A DNA stretch of 64,000 nt from Dirofilaria immitis (GCA_024305405.1 JAKNDB010000088.1:2188001-2252000); one strand, 5' to 3'. Counted from the stretch's first letter, positions 12,046 through 25,081 are shown. Translations and numbers: made by a program. The notes: generated by a model not told the origin, from the sequence alone.

Positions 12046-15000
12046 TTGTATAGGATTATCAAAAGAAAAATACCGTTGCTATATTACATCATTGGAGTTA
12101 ATCTGATATTGCCTAAATCTACCCGTAATCCATCCATCCATCCATTCATCTACCTATCTATTTCATTTATTTCTACCTTTACTTCTTTTTTTTATTTCAC
12201 CTCTTCCGCTATCTCAATTTTTCTTCTCCATCTCCCTTCTTTCATTTCATTCATCACCATCATCATCATCATCATCACTTATGAAAGGAAAGAAAAAAGA
12301 TCAATGAAAAATCCGAAATGATACCGGCCATAAACATATCATTGACTCAATGACCCTTGAACTTGTCATCATCATTACTATCATCATTTTTTGATCTGTT
12401 CAAATATGCAACACACTTAAAAGACGATAAAAGCAATAATAATAAGTATTGCGTATCTTTTTCTTTTCATCTTTCTCTCTGTCTTTCTCTCCTTTTTCTC
12501 TTTCTCTTTTCTCTTTCTTTCTTTTTATTAGTCCATTTGACATTTACATATGTATATCTATGTATGAGATGATAGTACTTCTAAATGATAATAAAATATG
12601 TCGTAAAATTGAATAGACGCTTGAAGTGAGGCAATAAAAGTTTTCGCTTTTTTTTTTTTTTTGATTGGACAGATATAAGAAAATTATTAGGTATAATAAC
12701 AATTAATTATTACGACTACTATTACTACTATTAATATAATTTGATGAAATAATAAAATATGAATAACATATATCGTATTACAAAGCTCATCAATCAATTT
12801 TAATACTTTCCTCAACAATTTTCTTCCTTCTTTCTTTTTTTTCTTTTGTACTTTGCCGATTTTTATATATTTTTTTAAATGAATTACGGTAAATATATTA
12901 TTGATATCATTTTAAAATATGATCAATTTCATTAATTTTCTTTGTTTCATCTTCAATTTGATTTTTTTTTCTAACATTTGACATTAAATTGATATGATTA
13001 CAACAATGATAATGACAGTAATAATATCTAACAATAATTATAATTATAATAATGATAAATTACGAATTAAAAAATGAATAATGGGCGATAAAATGTATAT
13101 TTATCATTAAAATATCATTCATCATTATTGTGTGTAATTACAACAATTGGTATCGCTATTATCCTTATCGCTATCTGTTATTTTAATTCTCGTTACCATT
13201 GTTATCGTCATTTTCATCATTTATCATCGTAGTCATCGTAATCATCATAATTCATTATTGTTATGATTACTTATTTATATCAAATTATCAAAAATTTTAT
13301 ATGAATACATATAATCTTGTCATGATAAAGTCATTTATTTCTTATCATCTTCACTGTTTATCATTATTATTATTCGCCATCATAATCCGCTATCGTAATC
13401 GTTATTTACTTATATGGTTAAATAAGATTTTAATATGAATACACCGAATCTTATTATGACAAAATTTTCAAAAATATTCAGTAAGTAATTATCATCATTA
13501 TCGTTATTATCACATTGATCATTATCATCGTTCATCTGCTATCATCAGCATCATTATTATCAAAATTTTTATTTCTTTATTGCTACAACATTTTTATTAT
13601 TATTATCATAGGTTTTAACTATTATCACTATTACCATTATTGTTATTGTTTTTCATATTTTAATTAAATGTAATGAATTTAATTATTATTTAATAGTTTT
13701 TACATGATACAATAAATCGTTTTATGATAATATTTTCGATATTCGTAATAAATTTAAAACAAAACTATTATTTAAATCTACCTTAATATAAATATAGCAT
13801 TGATTGATGAAAATGAAAAGTATTGTTAATTGATAAAAATGAAAATTATTGTTGGTTGATAAAAATGAAAATGATTATTTAAATCTGTCTTAATATCGAT
13901 ATATTTTTAATTAATAAAATGAATGTTTTGTAATGGAGAAAGTTTTGTAATGGAGAAATAACGAAAATAGTAGATTAATTATTCATCCACTTATCATCAT
14001 CCATCATTAAATGATGAACGAAGAAACGGCAAAAATAAAAATGCAAATTTTTCATTGTTTAAATAAAGTACGATAGATAAATAGATAGATTAGTATCAGA
14101 TCAGTATCGAATGAATAAAATATAATAAAGATAAAATGATGCAAAAAAAAAAATGAATGATAATGAATGTGAAGCAATGTGATAATAATCGTATTTGTTT
14201 CTATAGCTTTTTTTTATTCAATACAAAAATAAAGATTAGACAAATGAAAATGATATCTCATAGTTGTAGAGATAATAAAAGATAAAAGATAAAAAAAAGA
14301 GAAAGAAAGGAAGAATAATAAATAAAAGAAATTTTGATATAATTTGCATAAGAAGAAAAAAAGAGGAAGTTAAATTTGAGAAGATGAATATCATTAAGAG
14401 GATAAAAGAAGTTAAGTAGTCGTATAAAAAGGATAAGAACCTTGCTATCATCCCTATTATCAAAATATTCTCTTATTCTTTTAGTTTGATAAATTTCTTT
14501 TTCTTTTCTTTTTTTCTTTTCAAATTAAATATAATTTTATTTGTTTTACTTATTTGTGAACAAAATTTTATTAAATTCAAATATTATTATGAATGATAAT
14601 AATGAATTTTCTTTTTTCATTTCTATATTATATCATATATTATTTTTGTATTATATTATTTTCGCATATTATTTTCGTAAAAGAAATAAAAATAAAATTT
14701 ATCTTTTTTCATTTTCATAAAATAAAATTTTATAATTGAATAATTTGCAAAAAAAAAACAGTAATAAAATGAGGATAAATAATTTCATTAACTATTAATT
14801 ATTAATACAATTAATTATTGTTATTATTAAATTATTATTACAATTGGAGATTAATGAAAATTATTATAGTGAATAGTGTTTGAAAATTTTAAAAATAACA
14901 TTTCCAAATATTTATCACGTATATATATATATATATGTTTCTTTTTCGTAATAACAAAAAGTTTTCAATGATATATTTTTGTTTTATCATTCATCATCAT

Positions 15001-16263
15001 TATTTACTAATGTTTAGTTTGTTTATCAATTGTTTTTATCGTTATCTTCTTCATCCTTTTCTTTAAACATATGCTTTTTTTGCAAAAAAATGAAAATTCG
15101 TTTCAAAAATTATGCAACATTTTTCAACAATCATTTTCATTCATTCATTCATATTCATTCTTTTTATCATTTTACATATTTTATCAAATTACTTCCTTTC
15201 TTTTCCTCTCTCTTTCAAAATAGGAAATGGAAATGATTATGATATATTAGCATCTGTTTACGAATATCTGCAAATTGTTGTAAAAAAAAAAAATTAGAAC
15301 ATCTTGCTATTTGCTTGCTATTGTTGTTGTTGTTGTTATTGTTGTCGTTGTTGTTGATATTGTCACTATTGTTGCCATAGAAGACGAAAGAAAAGACTTC
15401 TGAACACGTTATATACAATAATGGTTTAGAATACAAATCGAAAGCTATTTCGGTATTTTTAATGATTAAATCATTTTATCTATCGAAAGAATACGATGAA
15501 ATTTGAAAATGGACAAATTGACATTTCAAATATATCTATCTATCGATCTGTATATCGATCTATTTATCTATCTATCGATCTATCTCTTCTTTAAATGAAA
15601 TGAACGAACTCCACCCTTTCCGTTTCCTCCTACTAAAATTTTCACTTAATGATCATTTATTATGTGAAAGAGATGATAATGAGTTGATTATTATTTATCA
15701 TTATTGTTATTATTATTATTACTTTTATCAAGTTATGAAAAAGTTTAGTTCTTTCGGTGACAAATTTATTGCTATCATTTTTCTTCCAGTTAATATTGCT
15801 GTTGTTATTATTGTTGTTGCTGATGATACTGCTATTATGTATATCATCACTGATATTAGATAAGTTTAATTATTATATTTCATTTTTGTATTTCGTTAGA
15901 TTATCCATATTTATTACTATTTTTATTAATCCAATCATTCTTTTGCATTTTCTTTAGTTGAACTGATTCATTATCATTAACAATATACATGTTAAATGAT
16001 GATGATGATATACATCATCATCCATTATTATTATTATTATCACTGTTTATAACTGTTTTTATTATCATATAGTAATTATAATGGATGATCAACATGATAA
16101 TTATTCTTACTGCTATTATTATTATTATCACTTTTTCAATATTTATGATAGATCAAAATAGAATATAAATTACAAATATCAATTATTTTTGCAATTCGAA
16201 CAACTCTTTTCATTTTTCTACCTTTTTCTTTTCTTTTTTATAGAGCAACATTTACGTAACCTG
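12046..16263. other. AT-rich region rich in ATC/ATT/TTG simple repeats
   Basis: No supported gene. Imperfect (ATC)n and (ATT)n clusters occur around 12250-12280, 13180-13640, 15690-15860 and 16000-16130, and a (TTG)n run at 15310-15365. Open frames here are short and made of Ile/Leu/Phe/Ser runs from these repeats. Confidence 0.5.
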
Positions 16264-16746
16264 TTAAACAGATTTACTCAATGGCAATATTTCTCCTGAT
16301 ATATCACGATCACTAGAAGCCAATTCTACAAACTTATCTGTTAGTTTTTCAGGTAATGCTAGTTCAGGTATATCCTTTCCAGGAAAGGCTTGCTTATACA
16401 TTTCGCTGTCAATAGGTCCCTCCGGATATACAGCATTTACGCACAATTTTGTATATTTTGTCTCAGATGCATATATCTTTACCATGATTTCTAGTGCAGC
16501 TTTACTTGCAGAATAAGGTACCCAATACGGGTAAGAAGATGGAGAAAGTGTCACTTCTGAAGTCATAAATATCACCCTCCCAGAATTAGATTTCTTTAGC
16601 ACAGGGTCTAAATTCTTTAGCAAGTACCAATTAGCAGTAAAATTTGTATTCATTACATTCTGCAACTCTTGAAGTTCACAGTCGTGAATAGGATTCAACT
16701 TACCTAAAATTCCAATACATGCAACTAATATATCAAGTGCTCCAGA
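16264..16746 (-). pseudogene. Bacterial-type short-chain dehydrogenase (SDR), 5'-truncated fragment
   Basis: An open minus-strand frame of about 160 aa from just after an in-frame TAA (16747-16749) to TAA at 16264. It is the C-terminal two thirds of a classical SDR. LDILVACIGILG stands where the beta-4 NNAG motif belongs (here CIG). TNFTANW carries the helix-4 Asn. VIFMTSEV gives the catalytic Ser, and YSASKAALEIMVK the catalytic Tyr-x3-Lys. NAVYPEGPIDSEM is the loop usually read as PGPxxT. The N-terminal Rossmann TGxxxGIG cofactor motif is missing: upstream of SGALDIL the frame is closed and no good splice acceptor is seen. Style and helix wording resemble alphaproteobacterial (Rickettsiales/Wolbachia) SDRs, and its G+C is visibly above the surroundings. 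I read it as a transferred, truncated bacterial gene. A host gene with unseen 5' exons is the alternative. Confidence 0.7.
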
Positions 16747-16859
16747 TTAGGATTAGTATAAGAGAAATTTTAATCCATTTCTTTTTTCTATGTAATTTAT
16801 GATGTTATCTGTTCGTTTTCTATTAATTTGATCAGATCAATTAGAAAAAAATCAAAGAT

Positions 16860-16945
16860 AAACAGTATATCATCATGCGGATTACTGTTTCGAAGAAAGA
16901 ACAAAGGTAAACCATATATTATCATGCAGATTACTGTTTTAGTAT
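16860..16945. repeat. Short direct repeat next to the SDR fragment
   Basis: AAACAGTATATCATCATGCGGATTACTGTTT at about 16860 is echoed by AAACCATATATTATCATGCAGATTACTGTTTT at about 16908. This is a two-copy repeat of about 48 bp, 0.1 kb upstream (minus-strand sense) of the truncated SDR frame. Confidence 0.6.
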
Positions 16946-17314
16946 GAAAATTTCTTTTTTCCATCGCATCATATTCTAGTTATATATGTATCAACAAAAA
17001 GGAATATTAAATTATTTACCATATTGATAATCATAATAATATCGTAATATTCAAATATAAAGAAGTATCATGTATTTGAAAAAAAAATATATAAAATAAT
17101 CTAGCAAAAAGGAGGAGAAAATTGGATACTGTCATATTTTAAGATCATCAAGAAAAGGAAGGAAATGGGAAGCTAATGTCAAATTGGAGAAGTTTTTAAT
17201 TGACCATTTAACTGTCAATATCATTGACATTTGTCACAGCGTTTATCCTTGAGGTCCTTCGTAATTATCAAATAATGAGGAAAAAAGCCAAACAAAAGAG
17301 GTTATTGAAAAGGC

Positions 17315-17347
<33 letters not shown>

Positions 17348-18841
17348 AAGAAAGAGAAAGGAGGATGAAAAATTGCAAATATAGTTAAGAAAGACAAAAA
17401 GTCATTTAACAAATTTTATAGTTTTTGAAAAATTGAAACATATCATTAGTGACATAAATGTTACAAAATTATTTATTTACTTCCGATAATGGGATAATAT
17501 GTTTTTGAATAAGTTTAAAAAGGAAAAAGTGAAGAGAAATGATAAGAAGTGTTAAAAGTGTTAAAAGCAATTAAATAATCTAATGTTTGTTGTTAATATA
17601 TTTAGATGGGTGGAAATTATTAAATTTGTTATTTTCACTGATTGTTATTATCATTATTATCTAATCACTGGCTATTGATTAGATAATATTTGATTATTAT
17701 CTTCCTTCCATCTTTATCTTTTATTTTGTTTTAATTTTTTCATATTAAAATTTTTTGTTTAATTTTTGATAATATTTAAAATTTTTCATATTGATATAAT
17801 TATTTGAAATGATTAATTAATAATATTTACTAGTGCTTTTTCTTTTTAATAATTTATTAATCAATAAAATATAATATTCTTTTGATAGTCATCTAACTAA
17901 GTTCCGATAATTTTTCATAAGAAATGAAATAATCAGAATAAGAAAAATTGCTGGAGAAATTGGGATAATATATGTTTGCATATATTTTCATCAAACATTC
18001 ATTCTATTTTATAAATTTATTAATTAAAAAAAAAAAAGAATTTATCGAAAATTTTAATTATTCTTTCATTTCAGTAATTTATAAATTATTAACTTAAAAT
18101 TAATTAACAAATTTACAATTTTTCTTTAAATAAAAATGAAATTTCTCTCTTTTCATTCCTTTTTTTTCAGGTTTTGCCTCTTTTTTTTCCTGCAATAAAT
18201 GATGAAATAATTATGGATAGATTATCTTGGATATTATTGCCTGAGTAAATTATCGCTGATATTATTTTCTGAGTAAATAAAATTATCTCGGATAATATTT
18301 TAGTATAAGTAAATGATTATTATTCTCGGTAATATATATATAATTATGTTAATGATTAATCATAATCGTTGCTTGAATCATCATTAATTTGAACAGATTA
18401 AAATAAAAATGAATCTATTATTATTCTTAAAAAAAAGGAGGGAAGTATAAGGGAGAAATTTCTTTGATCAATTTGAAATTTTAAATTAAATTTTTTTAAA
18501 AAAAGAAATTACAATATGCAAAAAATTTTCGAACTTTTTTTTTATTTGTCATTTTCCAACAGAATTACCAATGATGGATTATGGTAAATCATTGTACGCA
18601 TCATATTATTTAGATGTGTAAAATGCTATTAATTAGATTAATTGATGGAATAAATAATCGGTATAATATTTTTAGTTTTAAAAGAATTAAATGAAGGTCA
18701 AAGGTTATTGCCTTATGTTGTTTTCTTTTGCAAATGACCTTCTGCCGCCACGATCAATCGTTTTGTATAACTCATTCCTTTGCTTTCCTTTTTTTATTGC
18801 TAAATAATGACCAGATTAGTTGACTGTTTTGTTATATTTCG
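16946..18841. other. AT-rich region, no supported gene
   Basis: Contains a (GA)n run at 17315-17360; two to three 28-bp units ATTATCnnnGATATTATTnnCTGAGTAA at 18221-18310; and a pair of nuclear-receptor-like half sites at 18695-18740 (see findings). A 48-codon frame at about 17097-17242 is the longest with ordinary amino-acid composition but is unsupported. Confidence 0.4.
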
Positions 18842-19707
18842 CTCAATGTGATAAAAGGAGGATGAAGGAAGAGGATAAGGAAGAAGAGAGGGAATGGGAG
18901 ATAGGAAAGGAGTGGGAGAATGAAGAGAAGTAATAGGATAAGGAAGGAGAAAGAATAGTGTAAGAAAGAGGAAGGAATAGGATAAAAGAAGGAATGGAAG
19001 AATGAAAAAGAGAAACAATAGGATAAGGAAGAGGAAGGAATATAGCGCAGGAAGAGGAAGGAATAGGATAAGGAAAAGGAAGGAATGGAAGAATAGATAG
19101 AAGGAAGGAAAGGAATAGAATAAGGAAGAGGAGGGTAGGATAAGAAAATAGGAAGGAATATGGGAAGAAAAAAAGGAAAAGATAGAATAAGGAAGAGGAA
19201 TCAATTGTGTAAGGAAGAGAAAGGAATAGGATAAGAAGAAGGGACAGGAGAATGAAGGGAGAAATAGGAGAAGGAGAAGAAGAGAGGAAATAGGAAAAGG
19301 AATAGAAGAAAGAAGAGAAAGGAATGGGAGAAGAAAGAAGATAAGGAGTAGGATAAGGAAGAGGAAGGAATAGAAGGATGAGAAGAAATAAAAGGATGAA
19401 GGCGGAGGAATAGGAGGAAGAAGAGGAAGGAATAGGGAAGGAAGAGAAAGGAATGAATGAGGAGGAAAAGGACAAGGATAAGAGAGAGGAAGGGGTCGGA
19501 AAAGAAAAAAGGGAAGGATTAGGGAAAGAAGAGAAAGGAATAGAATAAGGAAGAGAAGGAGTAGGATGAGGAAGAGGAAGGGATAGAAGAATGAAGAGAG
19601 AAAATCGGAGAATGAAGAGAAGAAATAACAAAAGGAATAGGAAAAGGAAGGGAAGGAATAGGAGAAGAAAGAAGATAAGGAATAGAACAAGGAAAAGGAA
19701 GGAATGG
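18842..19707. repeat. Polypurine minisatellite (plus strand GGAAGGAATAGGATAAGGAAG-like), about 0.87 kb
   Basis: Almost every base on the plus strand is A or G, with scattered single T (in AATAGGATAAGG) and rare C. Units of about 20-30 bp built from GGAAGGAATAGG, ATAAGGAAGAGG and AATGAAGAGAG recur irregularly. The complementary pyrimidine strand lacks stop codons by composition, which opens 330-aa and 262-aa Ser/Leu/Phe/Pro frames that I do not take as genes. Such tracts can form intramolecular triplexes. Confidence 0.9.
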
Positions 19708-19845
19708 TATGATTTAAGTTGTGCCGAAATCTGTTGAACTTTTTGATTCTGTACAAAAATATTTGTCCGTATTTAGCCAGTGATTGTTTCAAAAAAAAAT
19801 TCGCTCATTTGATAACTTTCTGTAGATTTCAGTTTTTCTTTTATC

Positions 19846-19965
19846 CATTTCAATTTCCAATATGTATTATGATATTTTCAGTTTACATTTCAATTTCCAA
19901 TATATATTATGATATTTTCAGTTTACATTTCAATTTCCAATATATATTATGATACTTTCAATTTC
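19846..19965. repeat. 40-bp tandem repeat, three copies
   Basis: Starts at 19846, 19886 and 19926 with CATTTCAATTTCCAATAT. The first two units are nearly identical and continue GTATTATGATATTTTCAGTTTA; the third diverges at its end. Each unit contains ATATTTTCAG, which resembles a nematode 3' splice site. Confidence 0.85.
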
Positions 19966-21649
19966 CAAAATTTTTAATTTTTTTCTTCCCTCTTTCTTCG
20001 CCATGATCATTTATTTATTCAATTATTTTAATAAAATTTCGCATATTCTTCATAGAAAAAATGAAATTAAAAATTAAATAAATAAACAAATATGTATATG
20101 TATAATTGATAAAATTATTATAAAATCAAATTAAATTATTATGAAATCCTAAAACTTTCTATTATATTTTTATTTTATTTTTCTTTTCCTTTATTTTTAT
20201 TTGTTTTTATTTTTCAAAGCCTATTACTTCAATTTTTTTCAAAACTTTATAAAAGTTTTTTTGAGAATTATTTGGAATATAAGGAATGGAAAAAATGTAT
20301 GCATATGATCTAATAGTATTCCCAATGGAATTAAGAAATTTTTTCGAATTTTAAATTCTCGAACTTTGCTTTTTTTTGTATCACAAATCTTCGAGAAATT
20401 TTTTCCTCTTTTCTCCTTTTTTTCCTATTTTCCTTCTTTCTTTTCTTGTTTCGAAATATAAAAACAAATCAAAATTTTGGAAGAAATCTTTTTTGAAAAA
20501 TATTGAGTATTACTTATCATTTATCATTTGTGATGAATGAAAGAAAAATCGATTTGGTATATGATATGATCATGATCGTGATCATGTTCATTAATTATTA
20601 TCAATTTTAGCTTCTTTTTTGCAAATTTAAATGACAATTAATCGATAATTATAAATTATTTTTTAAAAATATAATTATTAATGATAAATGATAAGTACTT
20701 GTTGTATATATATTTGTATGTTAGTAAAAAATGGAAAATTCTTATAGAAATGATAACATTATAGACTTTTTCTTTAACCTATAAAGGTCAAAAATCTAAC
20801 GTCATTATGAAAAAATTACTTTATTTATTCAAAAGTAAATATTATTGATAAAAACAATTATTTAATATCAGCTAGCTATTGACGTCATTTTATAAGAAAA
20901 TTATTATTCTGTTCGTTTGAATTTTTAAATTATTTATGGAAGTATTGTTCTATTCATTAAACTTTAAAATTATTTTAATATATTTTATCCGTTTTTTTTT
21001 GCATCCCTTAAAATTGCGCTTTTTATTAATGTTTAATTATAGATGAAATTATTTCATTTATAAAATGTCTGATATTATTTACAAGTAATTTATACTATTT
21101 ATTAAAGGTTGAAATGTTTCATTATATTCTAACACCATTTATGGTATTTTGTATATTATTTATGAATAGGTTAAAGGTTAAGATCATTTATTGGATGATT
21201 ATCATATTTATTAAAATTTTTAACGCCATTTATGTGAAATTTATTTTGTTTTCCTTTTTTTTTTTTAAATTTTACGTCATTTAGGAGAGAATCAATTTCG
21301 TTCATTAAAATTTATCGTCATTAATTGGAAGATTATATTGTTTATCTATCTATTCACATCAACCTTTTGTCCTTTTATCATCATTATTTTCTGTAAAATA
21401 ATACGGTAGAAAAGCAAACATTTAAAATCATTTAGTTTTACTTTATTATCGCTTTTATAAATATCTTATTGGTTACGGTATTTTTGATTATTTAATTTTA
21501 ATTATTTGAATTTCAAAAATTTTATAATAAAATTTCAGTAAATTGTGAAAAACAATTGATAATTTGTAATTATGCAATATACTTATTCGTTTGTTTATTT
21601 TCATTACTCATTTGATTTATAGTTATTTGATTACAAACAATTCATTTAC
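19966..21649. other. AT-rich DNA, no gene seen
   Basis: No supported coding. A GATC-rich near-palindrome (CATGATCgtGATCATG) lies at about 20568-20590. The 3' part (20750-21350) has loose, degenerate repetition of motifs such as CGTCATTTAT and AAATTTAACGTCATT. Confidence 0.4.
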
Positions 21650-21830
21650 ACATTTATTTATTTTTCTTTCAGTTCATATATTTTATTTATATTTATTAGC
21701 ATACTTATATAATCCATTTATTCATTTATCGATACACTTATTTGTTCATATATTTTACTCATATTTGCTATCATATTTATATAATCATTTATTCATTTAT
21801 CGATATGCTTGTTTATTTCTAATTTTTCTT
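21650..21830. repeat. 72-bp tandem duplication (plus degenerate third unit)
   Basis: TTCATATATTTTATTTATATTTATTAGCATACTTATATAATC at about 21673 recurs with few changes at about 21745, and a degenerate third unit follows. The repetition explains the 118-aa Phe/Tyr/Leu-rich frame across it. Confidence 0.7.
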
Positions 21831-24458
21831 TTCGATATTTTATTTATTTATCCTGAATTTATATACTATGCTTGTATATTTATTTCAAACTATTATTTGT
21901 ATTTCTTTTACAATGTCTTAACTATTTTTTCTAAATTTAATTTATAATTTATTTGATAAAGATACTTGCATAATTATTTCAAATTTATTCAATTCCCTGT
22001 TTTATTTATTTTAATTCTTTTTTTTGATAGTTTATTTATGTATTTTTCTTTAATTTATACCAATTTTAATGTCTTATTTTATATACTCATATAAACCTTA
22101 TCAACTATTGAATTATATATTTACTGATATACTTGTATATTTATTTCTAATTTATTCATTTTTTCATATATATATATATTCGTTAATTCTATTCTTTTTT
22201 CGTTAATTCTATTCTATGCTTTACTTATTTTTCTTAAATTACTAAAGGTAATTGTATAATTATTACATTTTTTTCTTAATACACTGGTACATCTATTTAT
22301 TTATTTATTTCAAATTTTTTTTTTTTTGATTATTTTCCATAAATATTTATACCAATTTTAATATAATATTATTTTCTTCACCCATTTTCTTTATTAAATA
22401 ATTTTATTTATATATATAAAATTACAGTAATTGGAGAAAATAAACGTCACATTACAAATTTTTCGAAAAAAAATTTCTTTTCTTCACAATAAAATATTTT
22501 ATCATTAAATTTTCATTGGCGCCTAAATAAATATTTCCATTTCAATTTTATTATCTCAAATAATTAACTTTCTTAATTTTTGTTCAATTATCAGTTCGTC
22601 TCAATCAATTCCATAAAATATGTCAGTTAAAAAAAAATTTTTCGCTAATTTCCAAATCATTTATTTTAATTGAGAGTCATCAATTCATTCGGATAAATCA
22701 TTAACGCATCAATTTTAATCTATAAACTATAAAAGAGTAAGAGATTAATTTTTTTTTAAAAAAAGAAGAAAATAATTAATTTATGCTATCATTTTCTTTT
22801 TATTTAAAATATATACATATAAAAATTTTATTGTTATTTATTTTTCTCAAATATTATTTGATTGATTTTTGTTGGATCAATTTTTGCAAAAGACAAATAT
22901 CGATAGATAGATGGATGGTTGGACGGATAGATAGCAATTAATTAAACAATTAATTTTATTTTTAATGATTATTCATTTGTCATTTTTATATGTTTATTGA
23001 ATGATCATTAAAAAAGTTTTTAACAACTAACAAAATATCTCATCGTAAATTATTTCGTTTTTCCTTCCTTTTTTCTTTCTCTCTTTCTTCCTCTCTTTTT
23101 TCAATTTCTTTTTGATAATAAAATTCTTTTTAAACAATCAAATAATAATCGTCTTTTTTTCTGCGATAACAAAAAGTTATAAATTAATAAAATTAATTTA
23201 AAGGAATTTCATTTTGAAACGAAATATGATTTCAAAAAAATTTTTTTCAAACAATTAAATAATATTTCTTTTTATTGCAAAAAGGTTGCAGAAATGAAAG
23301 AATAGAATAATAAATTATTAAAAATTAGTTTAAAAGAATTTAATTTTTTGAAATGAAATATGTAATTAAGCCTCAAAATAATAAATGATTCTAAAAATTG
23401 ATAATATTGGAAATGAAAATATCAAAAAACAAATCAAAAATGAGACGAAAGAAAATATAAATTTCTTTTTCTTTCGAATAGAAATTGTAAATTATATATT
23501 TGATTCTAAATTATTATCAAATTTATGATTTAATCGTTTTGATTTACTTTTGTAAACTTTTATCAATTGTATTAAAGTTTTTTATGAATTTCTAATTTTA
23601 CGAAATTTATTTGCAAATTTATAATTAATTTTATTCGACTTATTATGAACTTATAATTGATAAAATCAATGAAATATTTGTCATTTTAATGAATAAATTG
23701 TTTTCTAATTAATCTTAGTTAATAAATATATCATAAATTTAGTAATGGTCCAATTAAACTTACTATAAACTTATAATTAATGAAATAAGAATTATTTTAA
23801 ATCAATGAATATATTAGAAAAAATATGTTTTAATATTCTTAATAAAAAAACAAATAAGTAAATTAGGTATTATTTTGAGATCAAATTGTTTGTTTGGATA
23901 ATTTTTTTTTTTGATTTGCAATTAGATAATGATGAAATGAATATTTCAAATGAATTAAAATGCATAAGTATATGAAAAAATACGACGAAATTTTATCAAT
24001 GTATGATAAGATTTAAGGTAAGAAAATTCCATTGATAAAATTAATATAATAAGAAATTTAAGTTTTATTACATTTATGCATTTATATAATGTTATCAATT
24101 ACTATAATTATCATTATTTTTTGATAAAATTTAAGCTTACTCATTAACTGCTATTAGTTTACATTTATAATTATGTTGATTTGTTTTTAATTATACTATT
24201 TTCCATTTTTCTATACATATTGATAATTGAAAATGTAAATTATGGCATGGAACATTTTTCGTGATTCGTAATTAAATTAGCCTATTTCAGAAGCCTAGGC
24301 TAAAAGTTTTGTCTGACGAAAGTTTGCTATAGTAATTATGTTTTGATAGTTATTCAAACATCAAATAATCATATTTTTTCACTACCTCAATTTTTCCCAT
24401 TTATTTATTTATTTATTTTTTTGAAAGAGAAATATCCTCCTTTTTTTGATTTATTTGT
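21831..24458. other. AT-rich DNA, no gene seen
   Basis: A long stretch of A/T with short TA, TTTATT and poly-T/poly-A runs; no frame with protein-like composition. Confidence 0.5.
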
Positions 24459-24516
24459 GACGTGCGTATAGTACGTGTGAACGTATATAACATACATGTA
24501 CTATACACGTGTCAGC
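24459..24516. promoter_or_regulatory. GC-richer imperfect hairpin with CACGTG-like ends
   Basis: GACGTGCGTATAGTACGTGT on the left pairs as an imperfect inverted repeat with ACATGTACTATACACGTGTC on the right, with a short AT-rich loop. The right arm contains the palindrome ACACGTGT, an E-box-like core. It stands out from very AT-rich flanks. It could be a folded RNA element, a transcription-factor site or a transposon end; no further evidence. Confidence 0.4.
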
Positions 24517-25051
24517 TTACGCTCAACATCTTAATGATTTATATTAAATTTTTAATTAAAAATATTATCAAAGAATTTATAATAAATTGATATTTTTATT
24601 TTAAATAAACAATTTTCAAAAAATTTAGATAAAAATTAAAATTTTTAAATATTTCAAGCATAGCTTTCGTTTCTTTTTTCAGTATTCTTTCTTTAAGCCA
24701 ATTTATTTATAATAAGAATGAAAAATTTTTTTAATTTGAAATTAATTACTCATAAATTATTTTAATTAAAATTGAGTTAAATTAATTTTTTCTTGCCATT
24801 TTCATTTTCATTTTTCAAATTTCACTTTCATAATTTCAAATTTATTACATTAGCATATTATCGCTTTAGTAAACCAATTTTTAAATATTTATTTATTAAT
24901 TTGATTTCCTTCGGTTCCCAGCCCTATAAATTATATATATTTATCTATTCGTAGATATAACAAATTAATTTTTCCTAAAACTTTTTAAATTTTAGTCCAA
25001 ACATTTTACAATAATTGTTATTATAAATTATTTTAATATGTAATAAGTAGC

Positions 25052-25053
<2 letters not shown>

Positions 25054-25081
<28 letters not shown>
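25054..25081. repeat. (TG)n microsatellite
   Basis: About 14 perfect TG units. Confidence 0.9.

Noticed and set aside
17097..17242. 48-codon plus-strand frame ending FLIDHLTVNIIDICHSVYP
   Set aside because: Composition looks protein-like, but frames of this length are expected by chance at this scale and no splice or start signal supports it.
18800..19792. 330-aa and 262-aa minus-strand frames rich in Ser, Phe, Leu and Pro
   Set aside because: They are open only because the strand is almost pure pyrimidine and so lacks stop codons; no domain, start context or codon bias.
21591..21947. 118-aa Phe/Tyr/Leu/Ile-rich frame with apparent protein repeats
   Set aside because: The repetition is explained by a 72-bp DNA tandem duplication of TTTAT-rich sequence; composition is that of random AT-rich DNA.
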